Positions 8,120 to 16,257 of a stretch of 51,137 nucleotides of DNA are shown here, piece by piece (the stretch's first letter is position 1; every line of letters starts with the position of its first letter). The position numbers were made by a program, and so were the translations under genes. The notes beneath the pieces were generated by a model, which had not been told where the DNA came from, did not search any database, and saw only the letters and a program-made list of their open reading frames with translations. The stretch is from an uncultured Prevotellaceae bacterium (lineage in GTDB: Bacteria > Bacteroidota > Bacteroidia > Bacteroidales > Bacteroidaceae): the NCBI GenBank assembly GCA_902762325.1, contig CACWNV010000041.1, positions 1-51,137 of the forward strand, written 5' to 3'.

Positions 8120-8995
8120 ATGAGTGTCATTGATAATGTTGATTTGGACTATATCCATAACGAGATAGCCATGGATAATAGTCATGATGCCATAAATATT
8201 ATCGTTGAGGGCATGACAGATGCAAAATTGATGGAAGACTTCACCATCGAGGATAAATGCAGTATCTACCACGTCGATTCAAGAGATAATGTGATTGATT
8301 TGATGAGGCGACTCGAGGCAGAAGGTAAAACTGCGTATACAGTTGCCATCGTTGACGCAGATCAAAACAAAATAATGGGGGAGACGCTTCCGGCACATAC
8401 GCTCTATACAGACACGAATGACATTGAGACCATGATATTCTGGTCGGATGCGTTTTATAAGATTGCGAGGCAGTTGTTTGAAGCATCAAAAACACCTGAT
8501 AGAGCATCGATATCTGCAATTAGGAAGAATGTCAGAATTCAGGCTTTGTTCGTAGGTGAACTTCGATTGGTAAGTAAACGCATGGGATGGTATTTGTCGT
8601 TCAAAGATAGTAACACAAAAAAGGATCTTGATTTCAAGAAATTCATTGATTATAGAACTATGAAATATGGCGGTGACAAAGTACTTGTAGAAGCAGTGAA
8701 GAATCATAGCAAGCTGCACAAATTGGCAACGAAGGATGTCATGACGGAGATTCTGATCTTAAGGAAGGAAAAACATCCTTCTGTGGAACTTGTCGTAGGG
8801 CATGATGTCACGAAAGTGATAGCGCTGGCCTTAAAGCATGTTCTGGGCAAGGAAGAAACAAAAAACTTTAACAGAGAACAGGTGGAGATCGTATTCCGAG
8901 CTGCATATGGTAATGATGACTTCAAAAAGACTTATCTTCGTACAGCCATGGAAGATGCGGTAAGGGATTGTGGAATATCATTCTTAAAGAATTAA
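8120..8995 (+). CDS. DUF4435 Toprim-like effector, PARIS AriB-like
   Basis: A 291-residue protein of DUF4435 type. The Toprim-like acidic sites are visible: IIVEGMTDAK (Glu30), VAIVDADQN (Asp79, Asp81) and TNDIETMIF (Asp101, Glu103). In PARIS the AriB Toprim protein is the nuclease effector, cleaving host tRNA after release from AriA. The expected substrate here would be RNA, but this is inferred. The gene follows the ATPase with a 2-nt gap and precedes a second ATPase by 23 nt. A C-terminal helical region (about 195-290) is less characteristic. Confidence 0.72.
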   Translation: MSVIDNVDLDYIHNEIAMDNSHDAINIIVEGMTDAKLMEDFTIEDKCSIYHVDSRDNVIDLMRRLEAEGKTAYTVAIVDADQNKIMGETLPAHTLYTDTNDIETMIFWSDAFYKIARQLFEASKTPDRASISAIRKNVRIQALFVGELRLVSKRMGWYLSFKDSNTKKDLDFKKFIDYRTMKYGGDKVLVEAVKNHSKLHKLATKDVMTEILILRKEKHPSVELVVGHDVTKVIALALKHVLGKEETKNFNREQVEIVFRAAYGNDDFKKTYLRTAMEDAVRDCGISFLKN

Positions 8996-9005
8996 GAGGC
9001 AGTTG

Positions 9006-9012
9006 AAAGGAG
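9006..9012 (+). promoter_or_regulatory. Shine-Dalgarno site for the 791-aa ATPase
   Basis: AAAGGAG ends 6 nt before ATG 9019 and supports that start. It is one of the few canonical ribosome-binding sites in the window; both clear ones lie in the defence island. Confidence 0.5.
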
Positions 9013-9018
9013 AAACAT

Positions 9019-11394
9019 ATGAGATTTAATTTAAGACGACCAAGGATGCAGGATGCAACTCTGATAGATGACCGATTTCAGATAATTGCCGTCGGGATAT
9101 CTGAAAATACTAACTTAGGAAGGAGAGGCTTAAAAGAGAATCTCTACTATTTTTATCGTGGCTATCAGATTATTGATAACGGGAATGTCATCAAATGCGA
9201 ACGAGGGCTTTCGGATTGCGAGCAAGTTTTTAATGACTATCTGGTTGAACAATCGCTTAAGGCATCAAAAACAAAGACGGTTCCACGTATATCTATCTCG
9301 GCTATAGTTGGTAAGAACGGCTCTGGAAAGAGTACGATAGTGGAATTCGTGTTAAGGCTCATCAACAACTTTTCTGCTATGATGTTTGGAGAACAGTTGG
9401 CAGGTGAAGGTCTGGAGCATCTGCATTATATTGACGGTGTAGGTGGTGAACTATATTGGTCGATGGATGAACGTATCTACAAATTAACAGTCATTGGTCG
9501 CCAGATAGAGTTGGATTGTTATGAGATAGACGAAGATAACGAAGAAAATCAAGATGTCTATAAGATAGTTCCCTCTCGTAAGTTGATGGTAGATCAGGAT
9601 GATGTAGAACCCATACTAGATGCTTTTGGCGAGGTGGAACAAATGAAGCCTTATCTGGAGCATTTTTTCTATACAGTAGTTTCAAATTATTCAATCTATG
9701 CTTATAATACACTAGATTACCTAGACGAAAACAATTCCGTGGAATACGAACGGAAGATTTATCAGGAGGCCAATGTGATAAAAGCCAATGAGGTAAAGAT
9801 AGAGCAGTCGGATTGTAATTGGTATCATGGTATTTTCCATAAGAATGATGGTTATAAGACCCCATTGGTGCTGACTCCATACAGAAATAAAGGCAACATC
9901 AATATCAATATTGAGAATACGCTGTCGAGAGAAAGATTTATCTCAATGCTGATGATGTCGTATGATGATAAGGGCGGCTTTAAACGTATCAACGGACATC
10001 TGGATGTGGAATCCTTTGAAATCCGTCTGAAGGGAGACTATGGACGTGATTTTATCAATAACCAGCTGGACATTACGTCTCTAGATGAGGGAAAATATCT
10101 TGTGTTGCAGCTGATGATCCAAGATATGTGGAAACAGAAAGTGCTTGACGATGTAGATGACTGGAGCAGACATACTGAAGGGAAATGCTTCTGGAAAGAA
10201 GCCTTGAACTACATTGTATATAAGACCATCAAGATTGCGACCAAGTATGAGGACTACAAATGGATGGGAGATTGTATTGAAGACTTTCTCACAGGAAAAA
10301 CGGAGCAAGAGGAGTTGAATGAGGATATGTATGAGTATATAGACTCACTGATTGGCGACAGGTCGCATATTACTAGAAAAATTAGACAATCATTGGCCTA
10401 TCTGTTAACAGAACCAGATGAAGATGTGTATAAAAAGGATGTTGACAAGTTGGAGGTGAAGACATTTTCGAAAAAGGCTAAGACAACTGTCGGGAAGCTT
10501 AGGGAAAGATATGGCTACGATTCGTATGTCAGGGATATTGAGGATTTGATACCACCAGCTTTTTTAGATGCCAAGATGATATTGAAGGAGGTGGATGGAA
10601 AAGGCAATGAGATTGCCTTTGAAACGTTGAGTTCCGGAGAAAAGCAGCAGATATTTTCGGTCTGCGGATTGCTGTATCATCTTTTGAACATCAATTCTGC
10701 CAATGAGGATACCTCTCATGAGCGTATCAGTTATCATTATGTGAATCTGATATTGGAAGAAATAGAGTTATATTTCCATCCTGACTTTCAGAAGAAATAC
10801 ATATCGCTGATATTGGACGGTATTGCCCAATTGAATCTGAACCATCTCCGTGGTGTCAACCTGTGCTTTGTGACCCATTCGCCATTTATACTGAGTGATA
10901 TACCCAGAGGTAACCTACTGGTAATGAATGATGGCAGGGCTGAAACGAATCCTGATCTGAAGACATTCGGGGCCAATATATATGATATGCTGAAGAGCAG
11001 TTTCTTCTTGGAGGGTACGCCTATAGGAGGTTATGCCCAGTGGGTAATAACAAGAACTATCATTGCACTGAGCGTATGGAAATTCCTTCAGACAGAAGGA
11101 GAATCACCGACATATGAGGAGTTGATGATGCGTGTGAAGAGTAAAGAATTGGAATCACAGGATTATGAATTCCTGAAATCGTATTTTATGGGATTGGGTG
11201 CTATGGACTGTGTAAGATTTGAGGAGGATTATAACGAACAGAAGCTGAGAAGAACCATCAAGATGATTGACGAGATCTTTGTCAGACAGCAGCTGATGAG
11301 AGCGTATTATGAGGTATTCCCCAAAGAGTTTGACCGTCAAAACGAGATAGCCAGACTGGAACGCAAATTAGAGGAATTAAGAAGAGAAGAGTAA
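9019..11394 (+). CDS. Large AAA ATPase paired with HNH nuclease (second Septu-like module)
   Basis: A 791-residue ATPase with Walker A GKNGSGKST (98-106) after an N-terminal extension, a long insert between the nucleotide-binding halves (about 130-520), LSSGEKQQIFSV signature, Walker B VNLILEEIELYFHP and FVTHSPFILSD as H-loop. The C-terminus (about 690-791) is helical and charged. It is larger than the first PtuA-like ATPase and not obviously a recent duplicate of it. The gene 5 nt downstream is an HNH nuclease, so the pair resembles a type II-like Septu or another AAA-HNH effector couple. Activation by phage is inferred from the family. The Walker B Asp is replaced by Glu (EEIE), an altered but common form in this superfamily. 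Confidence 0.75.
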   Translation: MRFNLRRPRMQDATLIDDRFQIIAVGISENTNLGRRGLKENLYYFYRGYQIIDNGNVIKCERGLSDCEQVFNDYLVEQSLKASKTKTVPRISISAIVGKNGSGKSTIVEFVLRLINNFSAMMFGEQLAGEGLEHLHYIDGVGGELYWSMDERIYKLTVIGRQIELDCYEIDEDNEENQDVYKIVPSRKLMVDQDDVEPILDAFGEVEQMKPYLEHFFYTVVSNYSIYAYNTLDYLDENNSVEYERKIYQEANVIKANEVKIEQSDCNWYHGIFHKNDGYKTPLVLTPYRNKGNININIENTLSRERFISMLMMSYDDKGGFKRINGHLDVESFEIRLKGDYGRDFINNQLDITSLDEGKYLVLQLMIQDMWKQKVLDDVDDWSRHTEGKCFWKEALNYIVYKTIKIATKYEDYKWMGDCIEDFLTGKTEQEELNEDMYEYIDSLIGDRSHITRKIRQSLAYLLTEPDEDVYKKDVDKLEVKTFSKKAKTTVGKLRERYGYDSYVRDIEDLIPPAFLDAKMILKEVDGKGNEIAFETLSSGEKQQIFSVCGLLYHLLNINSANEDTSHERISYHYVNLILEEIELYFHPDFQKKYISLILDGIAQLNLNHLRGVNLCFVTHSPFILSDIPRGNLLVMNDGRAETNPDLKTFGANIYDMLKSSFFLEGTPIGGYAQWVITRTIIALSVWKFLQTEGESPTYEELMMRVKSKELESQDYEFLKSYFMGLGAMDCVRFEEDYNEQKLRRTIKMIDEIFVRQQLMRAYYEVFPKEFDRQNEIARLERKLEELRREE

Positions 11395-11399
11395 TCAGT

Positions 11400-12464
11400 A
11401 TGTGGCACTTGTCATCGCCTACTCAGGATATTTTGACCATCTATACAGAGAAGTTGGAGCAGAAACTGTATGATAGTATTAATGGTTATACAGGAAGGAA
11501 AAAGACTTCGCTGAAAAAGGTTCTACTGCCAAGAGGGAATCGGGATGTGATACACCGTCTGTTGATTGGCGAGCCACAGGCGGCTTTAAACTTATGCAAT
11601 GACTTGATGAGGAAGCTGCTGAGAGCAGAGAAGAAAGCGTATAATGAGAGTGAGTTGGCCGACTATCAGCGCATTAAGCGGATGAGAAGCCCAAAGAAAA
11701 AAGAAGAGAAGGAACTATTCAGACGATATGACAGTACACTGAAAAGGCTGGGAGAGGTATTCAAGTATGACCAATGGATATCAGGGAACTCGGATTTTGC
11801 CTATTGGTTGTCTAAAGTCAAAGGGACTAGGACATGTACTTATTGTGGTAGAGAGTATATCTATACGGTTGAGAATCTGACACCAGAGGATAGAATCAAG
11901 CATGTAGCCCGACCAGATTTTGACCACTTCCTTTCGCAGGAATTATATCCTTTGTTGTCGCTGAATTACTATAACTTGATACCGTGTTGTCCTATATGCA
12001 ACCGGACTGTGAAAGGTACACAGGTGTTTAATCTGAATGATTATGTTCATCCGTATCTGAAGCAAAGCGATCCTCGGTTCAAGTTTAGTTTCAACTATAT
12101 TGACCATTCGACGATGCATGGGGAGGTGACTATTGTTGATGATACTGACAGACAGGAGAAGAAAACGATAGAAGCATTTCAACTGAGGGCATTTTATAAG
12201 AAACATAGTGAAACAGAACTAGATGACTTGTTGAGACTGGTTCAGAAAAACGGTAAGCAATATATAGAGGAATACCTGATAAAGATTATGGCCGGTTTGA
12301 ATATTGGCAAAGCCGATGCTTACCGGTCAATGTTCGGTGGAGAGTTGTACGATTCGGAAAGGATGGAGAGGCCGTTGAGTAAGTTTAAGAAGGATATCCT
12401 GACAGAATTGGGGATTATGGATTTCTTTAAATCGGAGTTTGAGAAGATTGATTGGGGGTATTGA
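11400..12464 (+). CDS. HNH endonuclease partner of the large ATPase
   Basis: A 354-residue protein with a helical basic N-terminus (1-140, many Lys/Arg) and a C-terminal HNH domain. Motifs are CTYCGREY (146-153), RPDFDHFLSQ (171-180, Asp175/His176), NLIPCCPICN (192-201) and Lys205, giving two CxxC-type zinc knuckles around the DH-N-N core. It begins 5 nt after the ATPase stop and is surely co-transcribed. The N-terminal region probably mediates assembly with the ATPase. It shares the HNH plan with the nuclease at 5310 but differs in length, N-terminus and spacing, so the two systems look independently acquired. Confidence 0.8.
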   Translation: MWHLSSPTQDILTIYTEKLEQKLYDSINGYTGRKKTSLKKVLLPRGNRDVIHRLLIGEPQAALNLCNDLMRKLLRAEKKAYNESELADYQRIKRMRSPKKKEEKELFRRYDSTLKRLGEVFKYDQWISGNSDFAYWLSKVKGTRTCTYCGREYIYTVENLTPEDRIKHVARPDFDHFLSQELYPLLSLNYYNLIPCCPICNRTVKGTQVFNLNDYVHPYLKQSDPRFKFSFNYIDHSTMHGEVTIVDDTDRQEKKTIEAFQLRAFYKKHSETELDDLLRLVQKNGKQYIEEYLIKIMAGLNIGKADAYRSMFGGELYDSERMERPLSKFKKDILTELGIMDFFKSEFEKIDWGY

Positions 12465-12470
12465 GAAACT

Positions 12471-13106
12471 ATGAAAAATTATTTGGATTACTTTTTGGAA
12501 CGGCGAATGAACTCTGCTGATGGAAAAAAGATAAAAGAAACTTTAGAGGCCATCAGTATTGAGGAGAAAAATTGTCTTGAACTGTTTAAAGTACAGATAA
12601 GGCATTGCCAGCAACAATTAGCATTGATTGGTGAGAGAATTGCTGTTGGGTGGCACACTCATGAACTTATGACCCAAAAACGTGCTTATGACCCAAAAAC
12701 GTGCCTTTGAGGAACAGGAGTTTGTGCTGAATGTTGCAGCGCAAATCTAGCAGTGTTCTTATGAGACCAAAGGAATTCAGAAGTTGCTATATTTTGAAAA
12801 GAATGAAAGTAGTAAGGAAAGAATTGCTGTTGAAGCTTCTGTGATGATGTATGAATGGTGTGAAGATTTGAATGAACTTACCGGAAAGAAGTATCAAGAT
12901 ATAGCCCAAAGGTTGTTGTCGCAGGCTGCGTTGGCCAAGACCAGAATTGCCAGGAAGAAACTGGCAGAGTGTTGGAAGGTGTTGGTTGGTCAGGCACGAT
13001 TGACCGGCTGCATAGATTTGAAGAGGTGACATTAGAGTTAGGGAAGACGATGAAACCTTTAATGGAAGCTGGGCTGAAGAAAATTGGGGAGGATTTTGGG
13101 AAATAA
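12471..13106 (+). pseudogene. Decayed unknown gene at end of defence island
   Basis: The reading frame starts at ATG 12471 (MKNYLDYFLERR) and breaks at a 19-bp tandem duplication (12667-12685 and 12686-12704) that shifts the frame. Removing one copy restores reading up to an in-frame TAG at 12748-12750, after which the same frame continues through 12784-13029. A further frame change near 13000 gives a good-looking tail (RLHRFEEVTLELGKTMKPLM) ending at TAA 13104-13106. At least three lesions therefore separate pieces of one protein of about 205 residues. The reconstructed product is helical and charged with no recognised domain. It lies 6 nt after the HNH stop and may have been an accessory or immunity gene. 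Confidence 0.6.
12667..12704 (+). repeat. 19-bp perfect tandem duplication
   Basis: Two adjacent copies of TTATGACCCAAAAACGTGC (12667-12685, 12686-12704). Because 19 is not a multiple of three, the duplication frameshifts the host gene. It looks like a recent slippage event, since the copies are identical. Confidence 0.9.
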
Positions 13107-13110
13107 TATT

Positions 13111-14376
13111 ATGCATTTGAATAAAACAAAGGTTAAATACGTTAATTTTGCCTCCTTATTTCTGACATTGTCCAACCCTCAATCCACCTCTCTATTCTCC
13201 GACTGTTCCAGCCTTACCTCCGTGACCATCCCCAACAGCGTGACATCCATAGGAATCTATGCTTTCTCTGGCTGTCGCAGCCTTACCTCCGTGACCATTC
13301 CCAACAGCGTGACATCCATCGGAGACTATACTTTCCATGGCTGTTCCAGCCTCACCTCCGTGACCATTCCCAACAGCGTGACATCCATCGGGAACAGTGC
13401 TTTCAGATTCTGTTCCAACCTTACCTCTGTGACAATTCCCAACAGCGTGACATCCATTGGAGGCTATGCTTTCCAGAGGTGTTCCAGCCTCACCTCCGTG
13501 ACCATCCCCAACAGCGTGACAACCATCGGATACTCTGCTTTCTCCGACTGTTCCAGCCTTACCTCCGTGACCATCCCCAACAGCGTGACATCCATCGGAG
13601 ACTATGCTTTCTCTGACTGTTCCAGCCTTACCTCCGTGACCATCCCCAACAGCGTGACATCCATCGGAGACTATGCTTTCTATGGTTGTTCCAGCCTCAC
13701 CTCCATTATTTCCAAAATGATGAATCCTTGTAAAATACCTTCTAATTGTTTTACAAAAGATCACTATTATAACTCCACTCTCTACATCCCAGAAGGAACT
13801 ACTGAAAAATACAAGACTACGGATTTCTGGAGTAATTTCGTATTTGTTGAAGAAGGAGATCCATCAGGAGGAGATTCGCCAGAACCAGAACCGCAAAAAT
13901 GCAGTAAGCCAATCATAAGATACAAGAATGGGCAATTGACGTTTGATTGCGCTACAGAAGGTGCTACTTGTTATTATAGCATTACGGACAGTGACATTAA
14001 ATCGGGCAATGGTGAAAAGGTTGACTTAACCGTGACGTATTATGTCAGCGTGTATGCCTCTAAACAAGGATGCTATAATTCAGACGAAGCCACCGCCACA
14101 CTCTGCTGGATAGACGTTGACCCAAAGATGGAAGGCATTGAGAACGGCGTTGCCAACGTGAAGGCGATGCCCGTGCTGATACAGGGCGAGGATGGCGTGT
14201 TGCAAATCTCGGGTGTGCCCGAAGGTACAACCATTAACGTCTATGAAATCGGAGGGCAATTGGTAGGCTTCGCCAAGGCATATTCCGACACCACCATTAT
14301 ACCTACCACATTGCCCCAAGGCAGTATTGCCATCGTGAAGATTGGCGAGAAAGCTATAAAGGTATTGATGAAGTAA
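13111..14376 (+). CDS. BspA-type leucine-rich-repeat protein, apparently lacking its export signal
   Basis: About 421 residues from ATG 13111. It contains seven near-identical 23-residue LRR_5 units ([21 protein letters not shown] pattern; nucleotide span about 13200-13690), a partial eighth unit with the SNCF and [12 protein letters not shown] motifs, a linker rich in Pro/Glu/Ser, then a chitobiase/Fn3-like domain and a tail ([11 protein letters not shown] ... [15 protein letters not shown]) resembling a T9SS sorting tail. BspA-like proteins are surface adhesins. The N-terminus ([20 protein letters not shown]) is not a typical signal peptide and the repeats begin at residue 23, so the 5' end is probably truncated where it meets the decayed island gene. 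It may not be exported. Confidence 0.75.
   Translation: MHLNKTKVKYVNFASLFLTLSNPQSTSLFSDCSSLTSVTIPNSVTSIGIYAFSGCRSLTSVTIPNSVTSIGDYTFHGCSSLTSVTIPNSVTSIGNSAFRFCSNLTSVTIPNSVTSIGGYAFQRCSSLTSVTIPNSVTTIGYSAFSDCSSLTSVTIPNSVTSIGDYAFSDCSSLTSVTIPNSVTSIGDYAFYGCSSLTSIISKMMNPCKIPSNCFTKDHYYNSTLYIPEGTTEKYKTTDFWSNFVFVEEGDPSGGDSPEPEPQKCSKPIIRYKNGQLTFDCATEGATCYYSITDSDIKSGNGEKVDLTVTYYVSVYASKQGCYNSDEATATLCWIDVDPKMEGIENGVANVKAMPVLIQGEDGVLQISGVPEGTTINVYEIGGQLVGFAKAYSDTTIIPTTLPQGSIAIVKIGEKAIKVLMK
13200..13690 (+). repeat. 69-bp tandem repeat array encoding LRR units
   Basis: About seven copies of a 69-bp unit containing the core TCCGTGACCATYCCCAACAG. Neighbouring copies differ mostly at the three or four codons after TCCATCGG. 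Conservation at nucleotide level points to recent copy-number change or gene conversion. A 190-codon antisense frame across it is a by-product of the repeat. Confidence 0.85.
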
Positions 14377-14411
14377 TCCGACAAATCATATTTACACTCA
14401 TATTTACTCAC

Positions 14412-15527
14412 ATGAACAGACAAGTCACTCACGTTTTTGCCTTGGCATTCCTAATGATGTTTGCCATTCATGGCAATGCCCAGTCGTTCCGTGTCTATCA
14501 GAACGGTACCTACACTTCCTTCTCCGTTGCCAACGTCGATAGCATTGTCTTTCTGGACGGGACTCAGTCTTCCCGTTCCCCAGAGGCGCAGAGGCTGCTC
14601 GACTATCTGAAAAGCATCAATGGAAAGAAGATGCTTTCGGGAGCGATGGCAAATGTCAACTGGAACACCAACGAGGCGCAGTGGGTCTATAAACATACGG
14701 GACGCTGGCCGGCGCTGAACTGTTTCGACTTCATCCATCATGTGTGGTCGCAGCCGCGAGGGTGGATTGACTATTCCAACTCGACGGTGGCTGAAGACTG
14801 GCATCGTGCAGGTGGCATCGTGGCTGCCATGTGGCATTGGAATGTTCCGGCAAAGAAGAGCGGTGAATATGCTTTCTATGCTGACGATACCGACTTCGAT
14901 GTCCGTAAGATCTTCGACGAGAGTTCTTCGGAATATGCGCTGATGATGAAGGACATCGATCAGATAGCATCCTACCTGAAGCCTCTGCAGGAGAAGGGTA
15001 TTCCTGTTATCTGGCGTCCCTTGCACGAAGCTGGCGGCCGCTGGTTCTGGTGGGGGCGTGATGCGGAGGCTTGTAAGGAACTGTGGCGCGTGATGTACCG
15101 CCGTTTTGCCGATGCCGGTTTGGATAATCTGATCTGGGCGTTTACGCCTGCCGCCGGATGGCAGCAGCCTTTCAGCGAGGGGATGAAGTGGTATCCCGGT
15201 GATGAATATGTCGACATCGTGGGATTTGACATGTACAATGTGTCAAGTGCCGCCACGTGTTATAAGGACTATTATCTTTGCTTGAAGCAGTTGTGTCCCG
15301 ACAAGCTGGTAGCCGTCACGGAGTGTGGCAATGTCGCAACGATAAGCAGCCAGTGGGCGGCAGGAGCCAAGTGGTTGTTTTTCATGCCGTGGTATGACTA
15401 TAGTCGTACCAACAATCCTTCAGATGCAGCCTTTTCATCGACCGATCACAGCAATGCTTCTATCAGTTGGTGGCAGGACGCATGGAAGCAAGACTACGTA
15501 CTTTCACGCGACCAAGTGAGTTATTAG
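14412..15527 (+). CDS. Secreted GH26 endo-beta-mannanase
   Basis: A 371-residue glycoside hydrolase of family 26. A signal peptide (1-23, ending NAQ) is followed by a short module SFRVYQNGTYTSFSVANVDS common in Prevotella exported proteins, then the catalytic barrel. The acid/base Glu206 sits in RPLHEAGGRWFWWG and the nucleophile Glu304 in VAVTECGN, both in the family's standard contexts. Trp-rich substrate loops (WHWN, FMPWYDYSR) fit a mannanase. It would hydrolyse beta-1,4-mannan in the periplasm or outside the cell. It is 35 nt downstream of the BspA-like gene, and its TAG stop is followed by a run of seven G. No lipobox is present, so it is probably soluble. Confidence 0.88.
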   Translation: MNRQVTHVFALAFLMMFAIHGNAQSFRVYQNGTYTSFSVANVDSIVFLDGTQSSRSPEAQRLLDYLKSINGKKMLSGAMANVNWNTNEAQWVYKHTGRWPALNCFDFIHHVWSQPRGWIDYSNSTVAEDWHRAGGIVAAMWHWNVPAKKSGEYAFYADDTDFDVRKIFDESSSEYALMMKDIDQIASYLKPLQEKGIPVIWRPLHEAGGRWFWWGRDAEACKELWRVMYRRFADAGLDNLIWAFTPAAGWQQPFSEGMKWYPGDEYVDIVGFDMYNVSSAATCYKDYYLCLKQLCPDKLVAVTECGNVATISSQWAAGAKWLFFMPWYDYSRTNNPSDAAFSSTDHSNASISWWQDAWKQDYVLSRDQVSY

Positions 15528-15611
15528 GGGGGGCGAAGAATAGCAGAAGTTTATTAATTGTTAAAAGGGTTTTACTTCTGACATATTCTTTCGTCAAATA
15601 CTAAAAATAAT

Positions 15612-16238
15612 ATGATGAGAAGAACATACCTGTTTTTAATGTTGGCAGCATTCTGTCATTTGCTGTCGGCTCAGAATGTAAGTAATAGAGTAACTGCCTA
15701 TCAGGACTTCAAGTCTGCCATTGTCCTTTTGGCTAATGGAAACGCATTGAAAGTAGGGAAGGCAAACATCTTCCTGAAAAACAGCAGTCTGGTTTACAAG
15801 AGTGGTGCGAAGGTTCTTCAGGCAAACATGAACAATGTGTCTGAGGTGAAGTTTGACGACCGCATATATGTGAAGATTGATTCGGTGATGGCCTACCGTG
15901 TTGATACGGTAGGGGAGAACGGCCTCTATTGTGCCACCGTTGTCGATATGGAGGCATATAACATGCAGATGGCCAATAAGCGACAGATTACGAATTTAGA
16001 GATAAGTTCACAGGTGAGCATGACCGCACTTGTATCGCCGGATGACGAGCAGGAGTATCCTTTGAACGACTACTATTATTTCAAGTACAACGGAAAGTTT
16101 GTAAAGGCGATGGAGCTTTATGTGCTGCGTTCCGTCCCCAAGGCAAAGCGGCGTCTGTTCTGGGCCATCGTGCGTGAGCCGGGCTTCTCCTGGACGAATA
16201 AAGACAGCCTGATGCGTCTGTTACAGACCATCTCGTGA
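15612..16238 (+). CDS. Exported protein of unknown function
   Basis: A 208-residue protein with an N-terminal signal peptide (MMRRTYLFLMLAAFCHLLSA, cleavage before QNVSN). The mature part begins with a beta-rich stretch and an N-V-S-E-V-K-F-D motif similar to the Vx(S/E)IxF modules at the N-terminus of other secreted proteins in this window. The second half (about 140-208) is basic, with YVLRSVPKAKRRLFW, and may be helical. I do not recognise the family. It lies 84 nt after GH26 and converges on ligA with a 19-nt gap. Confidence 0.7.
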   Translation: MMRRTYLFLMLAAFCHLLSAQNVSNRVTAYQDFKSAIVLLANGNALKVGKANIFLKNSSLVYKSGAKVLQANMNNVSEVKFDDRIYVKIDSVMAYRVDTVGENGLYCATVVDMEAYNMQMANKRQITNLEISSQVSMTALVSPDDEQEYPLNDYYYFKYNGKFVKAMELYVLRSVPKAKRRLFWAIVREPGFSWTNKDSLMRLLQTIS

Positions 16239-16257
16239 ACGGTCGTCACGGCGCCTT

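Noticed and set aside
6405-12750. Two in-frame TAG codons could indicate amber recoding as in some Bacteroidota phages.
   Set aside because: TAG is used as an ordinary stop in this window (for example GH26 at 15527, the holin-X gene at 27515 and the DUF6055-like gene at 45858), and the second TAG sits in a gene with other lesions. Point mutation is simpler.
13200-13690. Regular repeats resembling a CRISPR array.
   Set aside because: The units are contiguous 69-bp coding repeats in frame with LRR sequence; there are no unique spacers and no cas genes.
13192-13764. A 190-codon antisense frame with glycine/histidine-rich repeats.
   Set aside because: It is the complement of the LRR repeat array; the open frame arises from the repeated unit and has no start signals or known domain.
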